Positions 8,350 through 18,122 of a stretch of DNA of 64,000 bases are shown here, in pieces. Every line of letters begins with the position of its first letter. Position 1 is the first letter of the stretch. This DNA comes from Rhodopirellula sp. SM50 (GTDB lineage Bacteria; Planctomycetota; Planctomycetia; Pirellulales; Pirellulaceae), in NCBI RefSeq assembly GCF_002289565.1, contig NZ_NTFY01000069.1:43902-107901 (forward strand). The letters are read 5' to 3'. The notes under the pieces were generated by a model that was not told the DNA's origin, made no database searches, and saw only the letters and a program-made list of their open reading frames with translations. Position numbers and translations under genes: made by a program.

Positions 8350-8471
8350 CTGTGAAGCATTTTTTAGCGGTAGGGCGCGAGCCCTCCGGTGTTGTTGCAG
8401 AAATGAAGAACCGGAGGGCTCGCGCCCTGCCGCTAAGACCTCAAGAAACACATGGGAAAAATGCTTCACAG
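8350..8471. repeat. Nested palindromic repeat (TAGCGG family), intact copy
   Basis: The inner arms are 26 bp: TAGCGGTAGGGCGCGAGC... at 8365-8390 and its near-perfect inverted partner at 8410-8435. They are enclosed by perfect 15-bp outer arms CTGTGAAGCATTTTT (8350-8364) and AAAAATGCTTCACAG (8457-8471). The inner element is the same family as those at 34898-35212, 36255-36330 and 48373-48572, where it is the insertion target of the 120-bp element. This copy and the 36255 copy are uninterrupted. Confidence 0.85.
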
Positions 8472-8653
8472 CATTGCCCTCCGGGGCGCAGGGGTGGATT
8501 GGGGGCGTGGTCCGGAGGTGTCGCTGCGCTGACCTCCGGCAACTCGCTGCAATCCCTCCGAGATAGCTTGGGCTCTGCGTCGGTGACCAGGCTTGGTGGT
8601 GCATGGCAGATCGCACAACGCGTTGAATGAAGGCATAACAAGATCGTCCGGTG

Positions 8654-8980
8654 CTATCTCAGTGTCTCGACATAGTTCTCGAGCAAGTTGCTTCGCAACG
8701 CAACTGCGTACTTGGCGGCAAATCGCATCTCGTAGTACGCCCCGCTTGCGCCTCCGTTCGGATTGTAGTGCAAGTGATCGTTGGTCTCGTTCCATTCGGA
8801 CCCACGAGCCAAGTAGATGGACGGCAGCTGCCCTTCGGTCAAGCGGACCGCACATAGCAGATAGTCCGAGCTTGCAATGAACTTGTCTTCTTTGACGAAT
8901 GGTCCAACCGAAGGGTTGGAGGGTCCCGCGATCGATAGGGCCAATAGGACAGATGCGACCTTTATTCCAATTGGTCCCAT
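8654..8980 (-). CDS. Small secreted hypothetical protein
   Basis: 108 residues if it starts at the ATG at 8980, chosen because it opens with a typical signal peptide (GIKVASVLLALSIAGPS). The frame stays open further upstream, but that part runs through a dispersed repeat and lacks protein-like composition. The mature part contains KFIASSDYLLCAVRL and a C-terminal helix (YYEMRFAAKYAVALRSNLLENY). No family was recognised. It stands between repeat-rich gaps on both sides, and the call rests only on the signal peptide and plausible composition. Confidence 0.42.
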   Translation of the reverse strand: MGPIGIKVASVLLALSIAGPSNPSVGPFVKEDKFIASSDYLLCAVRLTEGQLPSIYLARGSEWNETNDHLHYNPNGGASGAYYEMRFAAKYAVALRSNLLENYVETLR

Positions 8981-9020
8981 TGCACGATTGTTACCCCATC
9001 CTCGGAGCAACGGCAAAACA

Positions 9021-9063
9021 ATGGGGGCAAAACAATTTTCGGCTCTGATCGTTTTGCCCCCAT
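9021..9063. repeat. Inverted pair of the ATGGGGGCAAAAC motif
   Basis: ATGGGGGCAAAAC at 9021-9033 faces its exact inverse GTTTTGCCCCCAT at 9051-9063, giving a 13-bp stem with a 17-nt loop. The same motif family appears at 28288-28322 and, as a tandem array, at 63897-64000. It lies 41 nt upstream of the small secreted protein gene starting at 8980. The rest of the 8981-9461 gap holds the REP-like half palindrome at 9235-9257 and no supported gene. Confidence 0.8.
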
Positions 9064-9234
9064 CGACTTGCCCATCGTTCGTTGTCCAGTCGAGCAACAA
9101 AGACTGACAACTGAGGTCGCGGAGGTTGCATCGGCCGAGGCGACCTAGACGGGGTTGTTCGACGCTCCGGTCATCCACACCTCCTCCGCGTCTCCGCGCC
9201 GACTCGCGGCCTGGTTCGACGCTATTCCAGCGTC

Positions 9235-9257
9235 GACAGGCTGGAAGCCTATCCCAC
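9235..9257 (-). repeat. REP-like motif (GTGGGATAGGC family), single arm
   Basis: GACAGGCTGGAAGCCT followed by ATCCCAC is the inverted arm of the REP-like family found as complete palindromes at 53218-53274 and 60164-60220. Here only one arm is clear, next to a local palindrome TCGACGCTATTCCAGCGTCGA. A further fragment (TCTATCCCACTTGCCTTCCG) follows the cupin gene at about 20097. Confidence 0.7.
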
Positions 9258-9461
9258 TTGATTTCCGTGCAATGATAAACTCTTGATCGAAATCGACGAG
9301 AAACATGCAGCCGGTAAACGAGCCGTGTCCCTGGGTGTGACGATCCCTCATGGAGCATGGTTGCGGGCTGGTCTTGCCGCCGAGGCGGATGCGGCCTCCG
9401 TACATTATCCTGTAATCGTTAGATTCTAAGCAACACCACCACTTGCATTCGAGCAACGCCA

Positions 9462-10028
9462 ATGAACCACGACAACTCACTCGGTGACGGCGTCTACTTT
9501 GCGATGGACGACTATGCGGGGCTGGTTCGACGATTTGCTGCAATCGCTGTCGATGCCTTGATCCTGTTCGTCGGCGGAGTTTGTCTTTGGATCACCATTG
9601 GGTTCGTGTCCTTTCAATTTGACCCCGCGTTTGACCCAAGCGGACTCTTTTTCATCGCCTGGATCGGTTTTTATTGGATGTACTTGACCCTGGTGAAACG
9701 CTCGCGATTTCGAACGATCGGCTATCGCATTTGCGGGCTGAAGATTGTAACGACGAAGGGTGAACGCCCCTCTCTGATTCGGATGACGGCCAGAATGCTG
9801 ATGTGGATTCTGGGGCCATTCAATCTGTTTCTTGATTTGATTTGGATTGGGGCAGATAGCGAACGTCAATCGCTTCGAGATTGTTACCTGGGTACCTACG
9901 TCGTACGTTTCGATGCCGATCCGATCGGAGTCGCACCGATGCACCTGACGCGATACACGGCAGCCGGATGGAACCTTGCCTACCCGCGTGTCTGCCGACC
10001 GCACGATCCCAACGACGGGACGGCATGA
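9462..10028 (+). CDS. RDD family membrane protein
   Basis: 188 residues with the layout of RDD proteins: near residues 19-33 the sequence YAGLVRRFAAIAVDALI carries the family's conserved Arg and Asp, followed by hydrophobic segments at about 28-50 and 61-77, then a G-Y-R-I...G-L-K-I-V motif, and a third hydrophobic segment (ARMLMWILGPFNLFLDLIWI) before the conserved ...R-D-C-Y-L-G-T-Y-V. RDD proteins are small polytopic membrane proteins, some with Na+/H+ antiport activity, most uncharacterised. The C-terminal 40 residues are extra. It is monocistronic, with an inverted repeat downstream that could terminate transcription. Confidence 0.8.
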   Translation: MNHDNSLGDGVYFAMDDYAGLVRRFAAIAVDALILFVGGVCLWITIGFVSFQFDPAFDPSGLFFIAWIGFYWMYLTLVKRSRFRTIGYRICGLKIVTTKGERPSLIRMTARMLMWILGPFNLFLDLIWIGADSERQSLRDCYLGTYVVRFDADPIGVAPMHLTRYTAAGWNLAYPRVCRPHDPNDGTA

Positions 10029-10103
10029 CCATCGAGGCCTGTCAAGCCGGTGGGAATCAGGGGAGGGATGGCAGAATGATTCGGGGCAGGATGATGGAGT
10101 CGA

Positions 10104-10193
10104 ACCCACGGATGGCAGCGCGTACCCACGGATGTCATCCAGCACGGAATCGACCACCTTGGTATCCGTGGGTACGCCTTGCCATCGGTGGGT
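10104..10193. repeat. 30-bp imperfect inverted repeat
   Basis: ACCCACGGATGGCAGCGCGT... at 10104-10133 is mirrored at 10164-10193 with 27 of 30 positions complementary and a 30-nt spacer. Each arm contains two copies of ACCCACGGAT or a variant, so the arm itself is a short tandem. It lies in the 231-bp gap between the convergent RDD and GH16 genes and could act as a bidirectional terminator, though no T-run is present. Confidence 0.8.
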
Positions 10194-10259
10194 AATCTTC
10201 AGAGATCACAGCTCCGGTTTCATCGACTGGGGTCAAACGGAAATGTGCGGTATGGGGTG

Positions 10260-11126
10260 CTATTGGAGCTTCCATGTTCTGACCCAGTCATACTGTGTGG
10301 TTCTTTCTTCCCGCGTGCCGCTGGCGACGAGCCCTCCGTCTTCGGGAACGGGGTTCCAGTCATAGGTCTCGATTGCCATCTGGTAATACTTCGGCTGATC
10401 CCAGGGTGCGGGTGGTTTCAGCGAATAGGCGTATTTGCCATCGAGGTAATATCGAATTTCGTGCGGCGATTTCCACCACGCTCCGTACACGTAGAATCGT
10501 TCCCAGTTCTTGGTCTCGGTCTCGATCGAACCTTGGACCTGCACCTTTCCAGGCTGCCCCTTGGTCGTCTTGATGAGATTGGAATGAAAGACCTGGTCCC
10601 ACCCGCGAGCCCAGGATGCGGCTTCCTTCGAGAGGCGTCCGACACATTCCTGGATATCCAGTTCTTGCCGTTCTTTCACAGTGTCGTCCGTCATGAGCCA
10701 GAATGTTGACGACATTTCAGTCTTGTTCGCCTTCATCCTGCACTCGTAGTACCAACCGACTTGGCCGGGATGGATCGATCGCACGATGGCACCGCCGTAC
10801 AGGAATTCGTGGCCGTTGATGACTTTGGGTGCATCGAACTTGCGGACCGTCACCTGCATTTTTCCATCTTGAAGACGCACGTTTTCAGGTTGGAAAAGCC
10901 CTGGCGGTCGACCGATCCAGCCCCAGCCTTTGGCGCCAGGATCCGCCGACCATTTGTTGGTATCCAGCGTCGATCCCTCAAACTCATCCGAAAGTTCGTC
11001 GATCTTCTGCCATACCCGATCGGTCGGATTCGGATCCTGTCCCTCGGCAAAGAACGGTTGGTTTTGGGCCATGCATGGAAGCGCCAGGGTGATCAAGAAA
11101 AATGGTGTCGATAGTAGTTTGATCAT
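10260..11126 (-). CDS. GH16 glycoside hydrolase, probable beta-agarase/porphyranase-type
   Basis: 288 residues from the ATG at 11126, chosen because it opens directly with a signal peptide (LLSTPFFLITLALPCMAQ); the frame extends upstream into the sulfatase but without a protein signal. The GH16 active site ELDIQE is intact (Glu155 nucleophile, Asp157, Glu160 acid/base). Other family-typical parts are DEFEG...LDTNKWSAD at the start of the domain, GWYYECRMKANKT before the active site and the C-terminal YDWVRTWK. GH16 enzymes of this length are endo-acting on beta-1,4 or beta-1,3 galactans or glucans; the neighbouring sulfatase and GH86/GH50 protein point to agarose, porphyran or a related red-algal galactan. 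It lies 20 nt downstream of the sulfatase, in one operon. Confidence 0.9.
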   Translation of the reverse strand: MIKLLSTPFFLITLALPCMAQNQPFFAEGQDPNPTDRVWQKIDELSDEFEGSTLDTNKWSADPGAKGWGWIGRPPGLFQPENVRLQDGKMQVTVRKFDAPKVINGHEFLYGGAIVRSIHPGQVGWYYECRMKANKTEMSSTFWLMTDDTVKERQELDIQECVGRLSKEAASWARGWDQVFHSNLIKTTKGQPGKVQVQGSIETETKNWERFYVYGAWWKSPHEIRYYLDGKYAYSLKPPAPWDQPKYYQMAIETYDWNPVPEDGGLVASGTREERTTQYDWVRTWKLQ

Positions 11127-11146
11127 TTGAGTGGACCGATCTGTGC

Positions 11147-13000
11147 TCAGGGGATAAGGTGCTCGGGAATATTCGCCTGCTTGTCGTCGGCTCCCTTGGC
11201 GAAGTCGCTGATCACGTAGCTGTTCGCTTTGGACCAGTCGCACTCGACGCGTCCGTCACCGAGAATGATGTTGCCCAGCTTGCTGCGGAACCACGCGGCG
11301 AGTTCCCGATAGTCGGGATCGTTGGCCACGTTATTGCGTTCCAAAGGATCATGTTTCAGGTCGTAGAGAGCCAAATCAACCTTTTCGATCGGCGCTTCGA
11401 GCGCCCATTTGATGTTCTTGCCGAAATTCTGCTCGTTCACTTGTCCGGGGAACGGACGGCTGCGCATCGAGAACCGGAACCGATCGGTATACATGTAAGC
11501 CCGGGGTCCTGCGACGAGATGGATCTCGCCCAGAATATACTCACGCTTTGGCGCGGTGCCGCCGAGCACATCGAACAGACTGACGCCGTCGAGGAAGTCG
11601 TACTTCGGGTCCTGCAAATCCACGCCGCCCGCCTGGAGCATCGTGGGAGCGAAGTCCACGAACTCGATCATCTTGTCGTCATGCCCGCCGGCCGGGACCA
11701 AGCTTTCGTCCGAGGAAACCAGAATCGCCGCATTGGCAACCGACTGACCCCAGGGACCGAACTTGGCCTCGATGCCTTGTTCGCCGAGGTGCCAACTATG
11801 GTCGCCGACGGTGAAAACGATCAGATACTCCTGGCTCGCCGTCTTGCAGTAAGCCTTGAACGCCTCGACAGCCACGCCGATTTGCGCGTCGCCGTGTGCG
11901 CAGAACGCGTAGTAGTCCTGGATCGCTTGCTGTTTTTCGGCTTCGGTCATACCGTCGACCTTGCAGCTATCGTAGAGTCGCACCAGCTGCGGCGGAAGTT
12001 TGTCGAGTTCCTGCCGATCAAACTCGGGCACACGATAGTTCTTCGTTTTGAAACGGTCTCGGAACGACTTCGGCGGCAGCACCGGGGTGTGCGGGAAGTG
12101 GAACCCAAGATGAATGAACTGGGGTTTCGTCGTATCGGCTCCCCGCGCTTCCTCGCCCCACAGCGTCTTGTAGGTCCGTCCGGCATTGGCCAGGTAGTTC
12201 TTCATCGCCGTCGCGATGTGCGCGTCGGCGGTATCCGCCGCCGGCTTCGGGTTCACTCCGCCGAAGACCAGCGACTTAAGCCCACCGCAGGTGTACGAGC
12301 GAAGGATTTCGAGCTCCTTGTCGGTTTGCGCCACGGCGGCGAGATCGTCCTCCGTCGGTTTTCCATCCTTGCGTTTGAGAAAATAAGTCCGTTGGCTGCC
12401 ATCGGGATAATAAACAATCTCGGTCTTGCCCAAGTAGCCGCCTTTGCCGAAGGACTCCAGCGTGGCGAAATCGCCGACGCCATTTCGCTGCAGGGTATGC
12501 TTGTTGTGAACCCGCACGTCATAGAACCCAGGGTCATGAAAGCCCTGACCGGGACCCCAGCGGTAGATGTACGGATCGTCCTTGCCGAACGTGGCGGTGG
12601 CATAGCCCTGTTCGCGGAGAATCTGGGGAACGACCGGGCGTATGAAGTCCGGATTCTGATGCGTCAACTCGAAGGCGTAGTGGCCGTTGCGGAACGGATA
12701 ACGTCCCGAATGCATCGAGCCCCGCGACGGACCGCACGCGGGTGAATTACACATCGCCCGAGTGAACATGATGCCTTCGGCGGCCAGCTTGTCGATGTTG
12801 GGCGATTCGACGTAACCCAGCGGACTTTCGTCTTTGCCGTAAACCAACCGGTTGTAGGCGCTGACCGAATCGGGGCGCTGATCATCGGTGATGATCCACA
12901 GTATGTTGGGTTTCGACTCGGCTTGAGCGGAAGCGATCCACGGGGCAAACAGCGTTGCCAGTAGAGCGGCTATTCCAATAGGTGTGTGTCTGATGAGCAT
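11147..13000 (-). CDS. Sulfatase (type I, formylglycine-dependent), galactan locus
   Basis: 617 residues from the ATG at 13000, which begins a clear signal peptide ([26 protein letters not shown]). The metal-binding start [13 protein letters not shown] and the modification site CGPSR (Cys89, to become formylglycine) are present, along with GKDDPYIY and [11 protein letters not shown]. The C-terminal subdomain is complete. Sulfatases of this type remove sulfate esters from polysaccharides in the periplasm; position between the GH16 and GH86/GH50 genes suggests action on a sulfated red-algal galactan. Cys maturation would need a formylglycine-generating enzyme that is not evident in this window. 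The frame upstream of 13000 runs through the GTAGTGG repeat and is not coding. Confidence 0.93.
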   Translation of the reverse strand: MLIRHTPIGIAALLATLFAPWIASAQAESKPNILWIITDDQRPDSVSAYNRLVYGKDESPLGYVESPNIDKLAAEGIMFTRAMCNSPACGPSRGSMHSGRYPFRNGHYAFELTHQNPDFIRPVVPQILREQGYATATFGKDDPYIYRWGPGQGFHDPGFYDVRVHNKHTLQRNGVGDFATLESFGKGGYLGKTEIVYYPDGSQRTYFLKRKDGKPTEDDLAAVAQTDKELEILRSYTCGGLKSLVFGGVNPKPAADTADAHIATAMKNYLANAGRTYKTLWGEEARGADTTKPQFIHLGFHFPHTPVLPPKSFRDRFKTKNYRVPEFDRQELDKLPPQLVRLYDSCKVDGMTEAEKQQAIQDYYAFCAHGDAQIGVAVEAFKAYCKTASQEYLIVFTVGDHSWHLGEQGIEAKFGPWGQSVANAAILVSSDESLVPAGGHDDKMIEFVDFAPTMLQAGGVDLQDPKYDFLDGVSLFDVLGGTAPKREYILGEIHLVAGPRAYMYTDRFRFSMRSRPFPGQVNEQNFGKNIKWALEAPIEKVDLALYDLKHDPLERNNVANDPDYRELAAWFRSKLGNIILGDGRVECDWSKANSYVISDFAKGADDKQANIPEHLIP

Positions 13001-13042
13001 TGTTAGATTTTGATGTCCGTCTGGTTGTCGGAGTGTTTTTCG

Positions 13043-13161
13043 GTAGTGGACGAGGTTACGAGTCCCTTCCAATCCAGGTTTCGCGATGGACTCGTGACCT
13101 CGTCCACTACGGTCAACGTCACGCGATGGACTCGTGACCTCGTCCACTACGGTCAACGTCC
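13043..13161. repeat. GTAGTGGACGAGGT repeat cluster with 40-bp tandem duplication
   Basis: GTAGTGGACGAGGTTACGAG at 13043 faces two inverted copies of the same motif ending at 13110 and 13150. The two inverted copies lie in a direct 40-bp tandem duplication (13082-13121 and 13122-13161) that also includes GGTCAACGTC. The second unit overlaps the last codons and the TGA stop (13153-13155) of the GH86/GH50 gene, so the duplication copied the gene's 3' end outward. Another complete palindrome of this family is at 20150-20204. Confidence 0.85.
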
Positions 13162-16100
13162 GTCGCGATATTCGTACATCCGCTCCGCGACTTCCCGCGC
13201 GGCGGAAACCATTTCCGGGTAGGGCGTATCACAGATATCAAGAAATCCGGTGTTGTAGTTCTCTCCATCACCGCGACCCGCGGTCGGCTCGTCGTAGTAC
13301 TGGAACCAATGCGTCCCCACCAGTAACGGGTTTCGCAGCGCGCTCAATACATAATTCTTGTAGCATTCTGCACGATTCGTCTGGTTCTTGGCGGGCGCCC
13401 TGGTCGGATGGAACAGGCCTCGGTCTAAGGCACCAAAATGGAACTCGCCGATAAGGATCGGCTTGTCTTCTCCCTTGGGCAGACTCATCTGATCAACCGA
13501 ATACAAGTACCTGTTGAAACTGACAACATCGGCGTACCGACAGGCTGCTCGGATGGCCGTTTCGTTGTCCCAGATAAACCGACAGCCGAGATACAGTTGC
13601 CCTGGGGCGGCGGCGGCCAATTCTTCTTTGACGCTGCGGAAGTAGGTCTCGGAGGTTTTTTTCGCGAACTGGCGTAGATCTTCGTTCGCCTTGTTCACAT
13701 CCGGAGTTTGTGTGGATTCGGCAAGATCGCTCCACGAGGCATGCTCGGTTCCCCATGCCTGATTGAGTGCGTCGATGGTTTCGTATTTGGCATTCAGGTC
13801 CTTCAAGAACTCTTGCTTGGCCGCCTGCTTGGAACTGCAACGAAGTGTCCACAAGGCCAGATCGATATCGCTGCCCCAGTACAACTCGTTGTCAACGTAG
13901 TAACCCATGCACCAGGGGTCGCCTATCGAGTACTTCACCTTTTCGATGCCATGCGCGATGGACTGTCGGAATCTCGGATCGAACACATCGTGGAACTGCG
14001 TCCACATTTTCTGAGCCCCCTCAAGCACCGGGCCATCTTCGACATAGACGAACTCGACGTAAGGAGTACGTTTTTGCCGATTGACCGACTGATCGCACCA
14101 ACTGGCCAAGGTATTGAATCCCCAGCTTCGGAGCCGCTTGTGCGAGATGTCCTCGAACTCGGCTCGATGGTCGTCACCGTACTTGCGATGCAGATTGGCC
14201 AGCAGGTGGTTGTACATCTTGAAGGGTGTCTTATCGGCATAGAATCCGAACGCCCATGTGCTCGAGACATAGTACTTGCCGAGCTTGCTGTTTTCCTTCG
14301 GGAGACCACGAAAGTAGTTCTCACGGTGTTCGATGCCTGTTCCCCCGAATCGGGTCGACACCGCATCCATCCCGTGGGACCAAAACCGACACCCGTCCGG
14401 ATCGATCAGCCACCAACGACCATCGTGCTTTTCAACTCGGAAAAACTTGGCGGGTCCGTGTTGGGACGAATCTTTCCAGCCGCCAAAGCGATTGAAGGAC
14501 GCCGGTCCCGGGTTGCCGACCAGCTCTTTCTTCTCCGCCTCTCGACTGGCGACCAGATCCTGTTGCGAAAGCGTTTTGCCAGGCCACTGCTTGTGAATGA
14601 ATTGACCGAACTCGTCGATGAACGGCAAAAACTCGTCCACGTCCATTGACGTCATCGGCGTTTCAACTTTGACATTGTCAATCGTGAAACGATAGTCCCG
14701 CTTAGGTTGCCGTAAGAATATCACGACCTGCGTGACCGAGGATGGATCGACCGTCTTCTGGCCCGGTGCCGCATGCATCCCTTGAACAACGAACGACGAC
14801 GTGAATTTCCATGGCGTCGTGTAAAGCGTCCCTGAGATCTTGCGAGATTCTTTTGCGGCGATGTTGTTCATCACCGTGAAATTCTTTTCAATTCCGTTCG
14901 CGTCACGACTTTCAATCTTCAGCCCGATCTCGAAGGGTTGGTCACCCTGGTTGACCACGTCGAACGACAAATGCTGGAACATCCCCAAGTCCCACGTCCC
15001 TTGCGTGGGTTTCAACGTGATTCCAGGCCAATCAATCGCGTGCCCCGACTCAAGCAGCAGAGCCGATCCTGAATCGCTCTTCACACGCGAGATCTGTATG
15101 TCTCGCGTTTCGATCGATTCGAGTTGCTGATCGTTCTCGAAGTCAAACAGCACCGTTGGCTGCGGATCACTCGCTGCATCATTGCTTGCTTGATGGGTTT
15201 GGATCTGTACCGAAGTGATGGTGGTGTCTTGTTGCGGCTGAATTTCCACCTTGTTGTGATGCTGTAGAAGCGAGGCGGGGATCGATGCATTCAACGGCGC
15301 GAAGTATTCCGAAAACTCGTCCGCGTCGCCGGTGTCGATGTCGATCGGATTGCCGTTGATCTTGACCCGGACCGGCTCCGTCAATCCACCGCGACGGTGG
15401 GCGCCGATGATCAGTTTTGCAGAGTGTGTTTGGCTGGGATTGTCGATATGAACGTCAAACGAAAGCAGACTGCCATCGCTTTTGACCGCCGTCTCGGTCG
15501 CGTACCAGCGATCGAGAACAAGGGTTTTCTCTGGAGCGATCGGTTTGCCGGGCATGAGCCGAATGACGGTGGTTTCATTCACGTCGACAGGAATGGCCGC
15601 CGTGTCAACATCGTGCTCCGGCTGAAATACAATCTGCCCCTGGTGGTAATTCAAACGCGTTTGCGTCGCACGTTCTGAACCAATCCTGTTCGCGACGTTC
15701 GACAGATCCACCGCGATCTGACGGCCGCCCATGTTGGTCACCGCCAGCGAGATCCGCTTTCCGTCGTGAACGGCGACGACGTCCAGCCAATCGCGGTCGA
15801 ACGCAACCGGCAATCGTCGACCGTCGAAGTCTCGCCAGAGTTCAAAGTAATTCGCAATGGCTGTCGGTTCGAAATCATCGATCGTCCGATGCCGCTTGCG
15901 ATCTTCCTTGGGTGTGAAGGCCGCATCACCGCTGTAGGGATTCCATGACATGTGCAGAAAGACGAAGGGCACGAACAGATCGATCTGGTCGGGGCGCTGC
16001 ATCGACTTGGTCAGATACGCGTTCCAAGCGAGCAACCGCAGCCAATTGTCCGAAGGCTGGCGGCCGTTTTGCAGTGATCCGCACTCGGTGATCAGGATTG

Positions 16101-17541
16101 GCAGCACGTTGTCCGCTTTGTGCATGTGGGCGCGCAGCATGTCGAGGATCGCTTCGTAGCGTCCGAGCAGGTAATTGGAGTAACCCTGTCCGCGACGCTC
16201 GTGCGCGCCGAGCATCAGCGCGTTTTCATAAAAGTGGTGGGAATAGAAATCGATGTGCCCGCGAGTCTCTTCGATGAAACGAGCCTGATTGCGATAGAGG
16301 TCAAAGTCTTTGACTTGAAGCTGCATGTACGCCGACGACGGACCTCCGACTTTCACCTCGGGAGCACGCTGGTGGACCGCATCGGCGACGCGGTTGTGAA
16401 ACTCGGCGAGCAGCCCCCATCCGTCGATGCCCTGGCTCTCTTTCCAGTGATGGGCCCACTCCGATTGCACGCTGCTCTCGTTTTTCACCTCCCACCACTC
16501 GGCCGTGAAACCGCCGTCTTTGATTTGGTCTTCGACATAGGCGGCGGCAAGTTCGGCCGCGTCGTCGAAATGTTCGATTTTCGGAGTCCCACGCCCGACC
16601 AGCGGCACCGACATGAATTCGGGCCAATCGTTGAAGCAGAGGGCAAACGGGATGTTCTTGAATTCCGGTATCGTCTTTCGGTGTCTCACCCCGGCGTCAT
16701 ACTGATCGAAGAACGACAAGTCCGCGGATCCCGGTTGGTCCTCTCGTTCCTTTAGCGGTTCCCAATTGCCCCAGGCACGCGTGATGGCGGGATTGAATTT
16801 GAAGGCCCCACGCCCGGGCAAGAAGTTTCGCTCCGCCGCCCATCGCTCGAACGACGGATCGACCACACCGGGCGTTTCGTGCATGCGGAACCAACGGTCT
16901 CGTTGCAACTGTGACGTTCCCCCGATCGACAATTCGTGGTCGGTGTCGATGTCGATTTCCACTCGCTCTCGGGGATATTCCGAGCCCAAGTCCCGATAGG
17001 GGATTGTGTCGAATTCTGGCGGGATTTGCTTCTGAGCGATGAACACCAAATCATCGATCCGACAGGTCGCATCCTCGTCCTTCATCAGAAACCGTACTTT
17101 CATCCGTTCCGGCGGCTGATCGGACAACGGAATTGATGGCATCTGGACTCGGTAAAAATCTTTGACCTGTTGGCTGCGAGGCGGAGATTTGTCCGGCGAG
17201 AACGGAAAGACGTAAACCTCTTTGACCCGATCAAGGTTCGCTCCATGAAATGCAAAGTGACGGAACAGCCCCGCGACCCGCTCGGCGCCCTCGGGCAGCA
17301 AGACATCGTCTCCGTGACCGAGTTCTATCGTCTCTTTCAGGATCGTGACCTCTTTCAGACCGCGGTCACGCCCGCCGCCGACAAATTTGGTCGCGCGTCC
17401 TTGAAGGAACGAGTCGAACAGGTAGTCGTGGATCGCCTTTTGGTCCCGGCCTTCCTTGCTCAACGTTTGAGCAATCGAGGGTATCGGAGATGCGCAGAAG
17501 ATGGTGGCGGCGATGAGGGGAAGAAGGGAACGAAACATCAT
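13153..17541 (-). CDS. Secreted two-module agarase: GH86-like N-terminus fused to GH50-like C-terminus
   Basis: 1462 residues with a signal peptide ([23 protein letters not shown]). The N-terminal half (about 30-665) resembles GH86 beta-agarase/porphyranase: a TIM barrel with the likely acid/base Glu355 in WWEVKNES and nucleophile Glu486 in ILITECGS, then a small beta domain. Two beta-rich linker/CBM-like regions follow (about 670-790 and 795-960). The C-terminal part (about 1010-1460) looks like GH50: [29 protein letters not shown] with Glu1219 as acid/base and ILIGEFHFG with Glu1366 as nucleophile. GH86 enzymes are usually endo-acting, GH50 enzymes often release neoagarobiose, so one chain may do both steps. 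The stop codon lies within a repeat duplication. It heads the operon with the sulfatase and GH16 genes. Confidence 0.9.
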   Translation of the reverse strand: MMFRSLLPLIAATIFCASPIPSIAQTLSKEGRDQKAIHDYLFDSFLQGRATKFVGGGRDRGLKEVTILKETIELGHGDDVLLPEGAERVAGLFRHFAFHGANLDRVKEVYVFPFSPDKSPPRSQQVKDFYRVQMPSIPLSDQPPERMKVRFLMKDEDATCRIDDLVFIAQKQIPPEFDTIPYRDLGSEYPRERVEIDIDTDHELSIGGTSQLQRDRWFRMHETPGVVDPSFERWAAERNFLPGRGAFKFNPAITRAWGNWEPLKEREDQPGSADLSFFDQYDAGVRHRKTIPEFKNIPFALCFNDWPEFMSVPLVGRGTPKIEHFDDAAELAAAYVEDQIKDGGFTAEWWEVKNESSVQSEWAHHWKESQGIDGWGLLAEFHNRVADAVHQRAPEVKVGGPSSAYMQLQVKDFDLYRNQARFIEETRGHIDFYSHHFYENALMLGAHERRGQGYSNYLLGRYEAILDMLRAHMHKADNVLPILITECGSLQNGRQPSDNWLRLLAWNAYLTKSMQRPDQIDLFVPFVFLHMSWNPYSGDAAFTPKEDRKRHRTIDDFEPTAIANYFELWRDFDGRRLPVAFDRDWLDVVAVHDGKRISLAVTNMGGRQIAVDLSNVANRIGSERATQTRLNYHQGQIVFQPEHDVDTAAIPVDVNETTVIRLMPGKPIAPEKTLVLDRWYATETAVKSDGSLLSFDVHIDNPSQTHSAKLIIGAHRRGGLTEPVRVKINGNPIDIDTGDADEFSEYFAPLNASIPASLLQHHNKVEIQPQQDTTITSVQIQTHQASNDAASDPQPTVLFDFENDQQLESIETRDIQISRVKSDSGSALLLESGHAIDWPGITLKPTQGTWDLGMFQHLSFDVVNQGDQPFEIGLKIESRDANGIEKNFTVMNNIAAKESRKISGTLYTTPWKFTSSFVVQGMHAAPGQKTVDPSSVTQVVIFLRQPKRDYRFTIDNVKVETPMTSMDVDEFLPFIDEFGQFIHKQWPGKTLSQQDLVASREAEKKELVGNPGPASFNRFGGWKDSSQHGPAKFFRVEKHDGRWWLIDPDGCRFWSHGMDAVSTRFGGTGIEHRENYFRGLPKENSKLGKYYVSSTWAFGFYADKTPFKMYNHLLANLHRKYGDDHRAEFEDISHKRLRSWGFNTLASWCDQSVNRQKRTPYVEFVYVEDGPVLEGAQKMWTQFHDVFDPRFRQSIAHGIEKVKYSIGDPWCMGYYVDNELYWGSDIDLALWTLRCSSKQAAKQEFLKDLNAKYETIDALNQAWGTEHASWSDLAESTQTPDVNKANEDLRQFAKKTSETYFRSVKEELAAAAPGQLYLGCRFIWDNETAIRAACRYADVVSFNRYLYSVDQMSLPKGEDKPILIGEFHFGALDRGLFHPTRAPAKNQTNRAECYKNYVLSALRNPLLVGTHWFQYYDEPTAGRGDGENYNTGFLDICDTPYPEMVSAAREVAERMYEYRDGR

Positions 17542-17571
17542 TGGTTGAGGAGTTGTGAGGATTTCGTAGCA

Positions 17572-17979
17572 CTAGGCGACATGATCTTCTTGCTGTGAAC
17601 GCTTTTTCAGCAGGGCGACGGCGTGGGTTTCTCCCCATTGCTTGAGCGCAATCAGAATCGGTTCGAGCGACTTTCCTTCGGTCGTCAACTCGTATTCGAC
17701 CCGTGGAGGCACTTCCGCGTAGACGATTCGATTGACCAGTCCGCTGGTCTCCAACTCGCGCAGTTGCTTCGTCAGCATCCGTTGCGTGACACAACCGATT
17801 TTGCGTTTCAGCTCGCTGAACCGGAGCCGGCCATCGAGCAGGTAGAACAGGACGATCCCCTTCCACTTGCCCCCGATCAGCTCCAGCGTCGCCTCCACCG
17901 GACACGCCGGCGGCTCGTAATCGCTGTGCCGAGATTGCTTCGCCACGGGTTTTGCATCGGGATCCCCAATAGTATCCAT
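17572..17979 (-). CDS. HxlR family winged-helix transcriptional regulator
   Basis: 135 residues. The family pattern is clear: [15 protein letters not shown] near residues 26-40, [33 protein letters not shown] as the winged helix, then [16 protein letters not shown] as the wing. HxlR proteins are small dimeric regulators responding to redox or reactive carbonyl/quinone signals, often through the conserved Cys (here Cys26). It is divergent from a quinone oxidoreductase gene, the usual arrangement in which the regulator represses or activates its neighbour. Its start lies 143 nt from that gene. Confidence 0.93.
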   Translation of the reverse strand: MDTIGDPDAKPVAKQSRHSDYEPPACPVEATLELIGGKWKGIVLFYLLDGRLRFSELKRKIGCVTQRMLTKQLRELETSGLVNRIVYAEVPPRVEYELTTEGKSLEPILIALKQWGETHAVALLKKRSQQEDHVA

Positions 17980-18122
17980 TCTGTGCCTACCTGCCTGAAA
18001 TGTGCGTACTTGTCGGTGTGCCTGGTAGTGCTATTGTTGGCACACCAGAACGTTTTTGCAAACCGCTGGTTGCCGGAACGCTGGAATTTGCAATCGAAAA
18101 ACCACATGCACGAGGACCGAAA
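17980..18122. promoter_or_regulatory. Divergent promoter region of HxlR and quinone oxidoreductase genes
   Basis: The 143-bp gap between divergent starts contains two GTGCCT(A/G) blocks (17985 and 18018) and a short inverted TTGGCACACC/GGTGTGCC pair, which could be regulator contacts. A GAGG Shine-Dalgarno stands 7 nt before the oxidoreductase ATG (18123). No sigma70 match strong enough to mark was found. Confidence 0.35.

Noticed and set aside
8981..9358. Upstream extension of the small secreted protein frame to 9358
   Set aside because: Crosses the ATGGGGGCAAAAC inverted repeat and a REP-like arm, and a signal peptide begins only at the ATG at 8980.
10060..10140. GGAGTCGAACCC looks like a tRNA T-arm on the minus strand
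   Set aside because: The flanking bases do not pair as a T-stem and no acceptor or anticodon arm is present; the sequence belongs to the ACCCACGGAT repeat.
11159..12745. Long open frame of 528 codons on the plus strand
   Set aside because: It is antisense to the sulfatase gene, which has a signal peptide and active-site motifs; a GC-rich gene easily produces such shadows.
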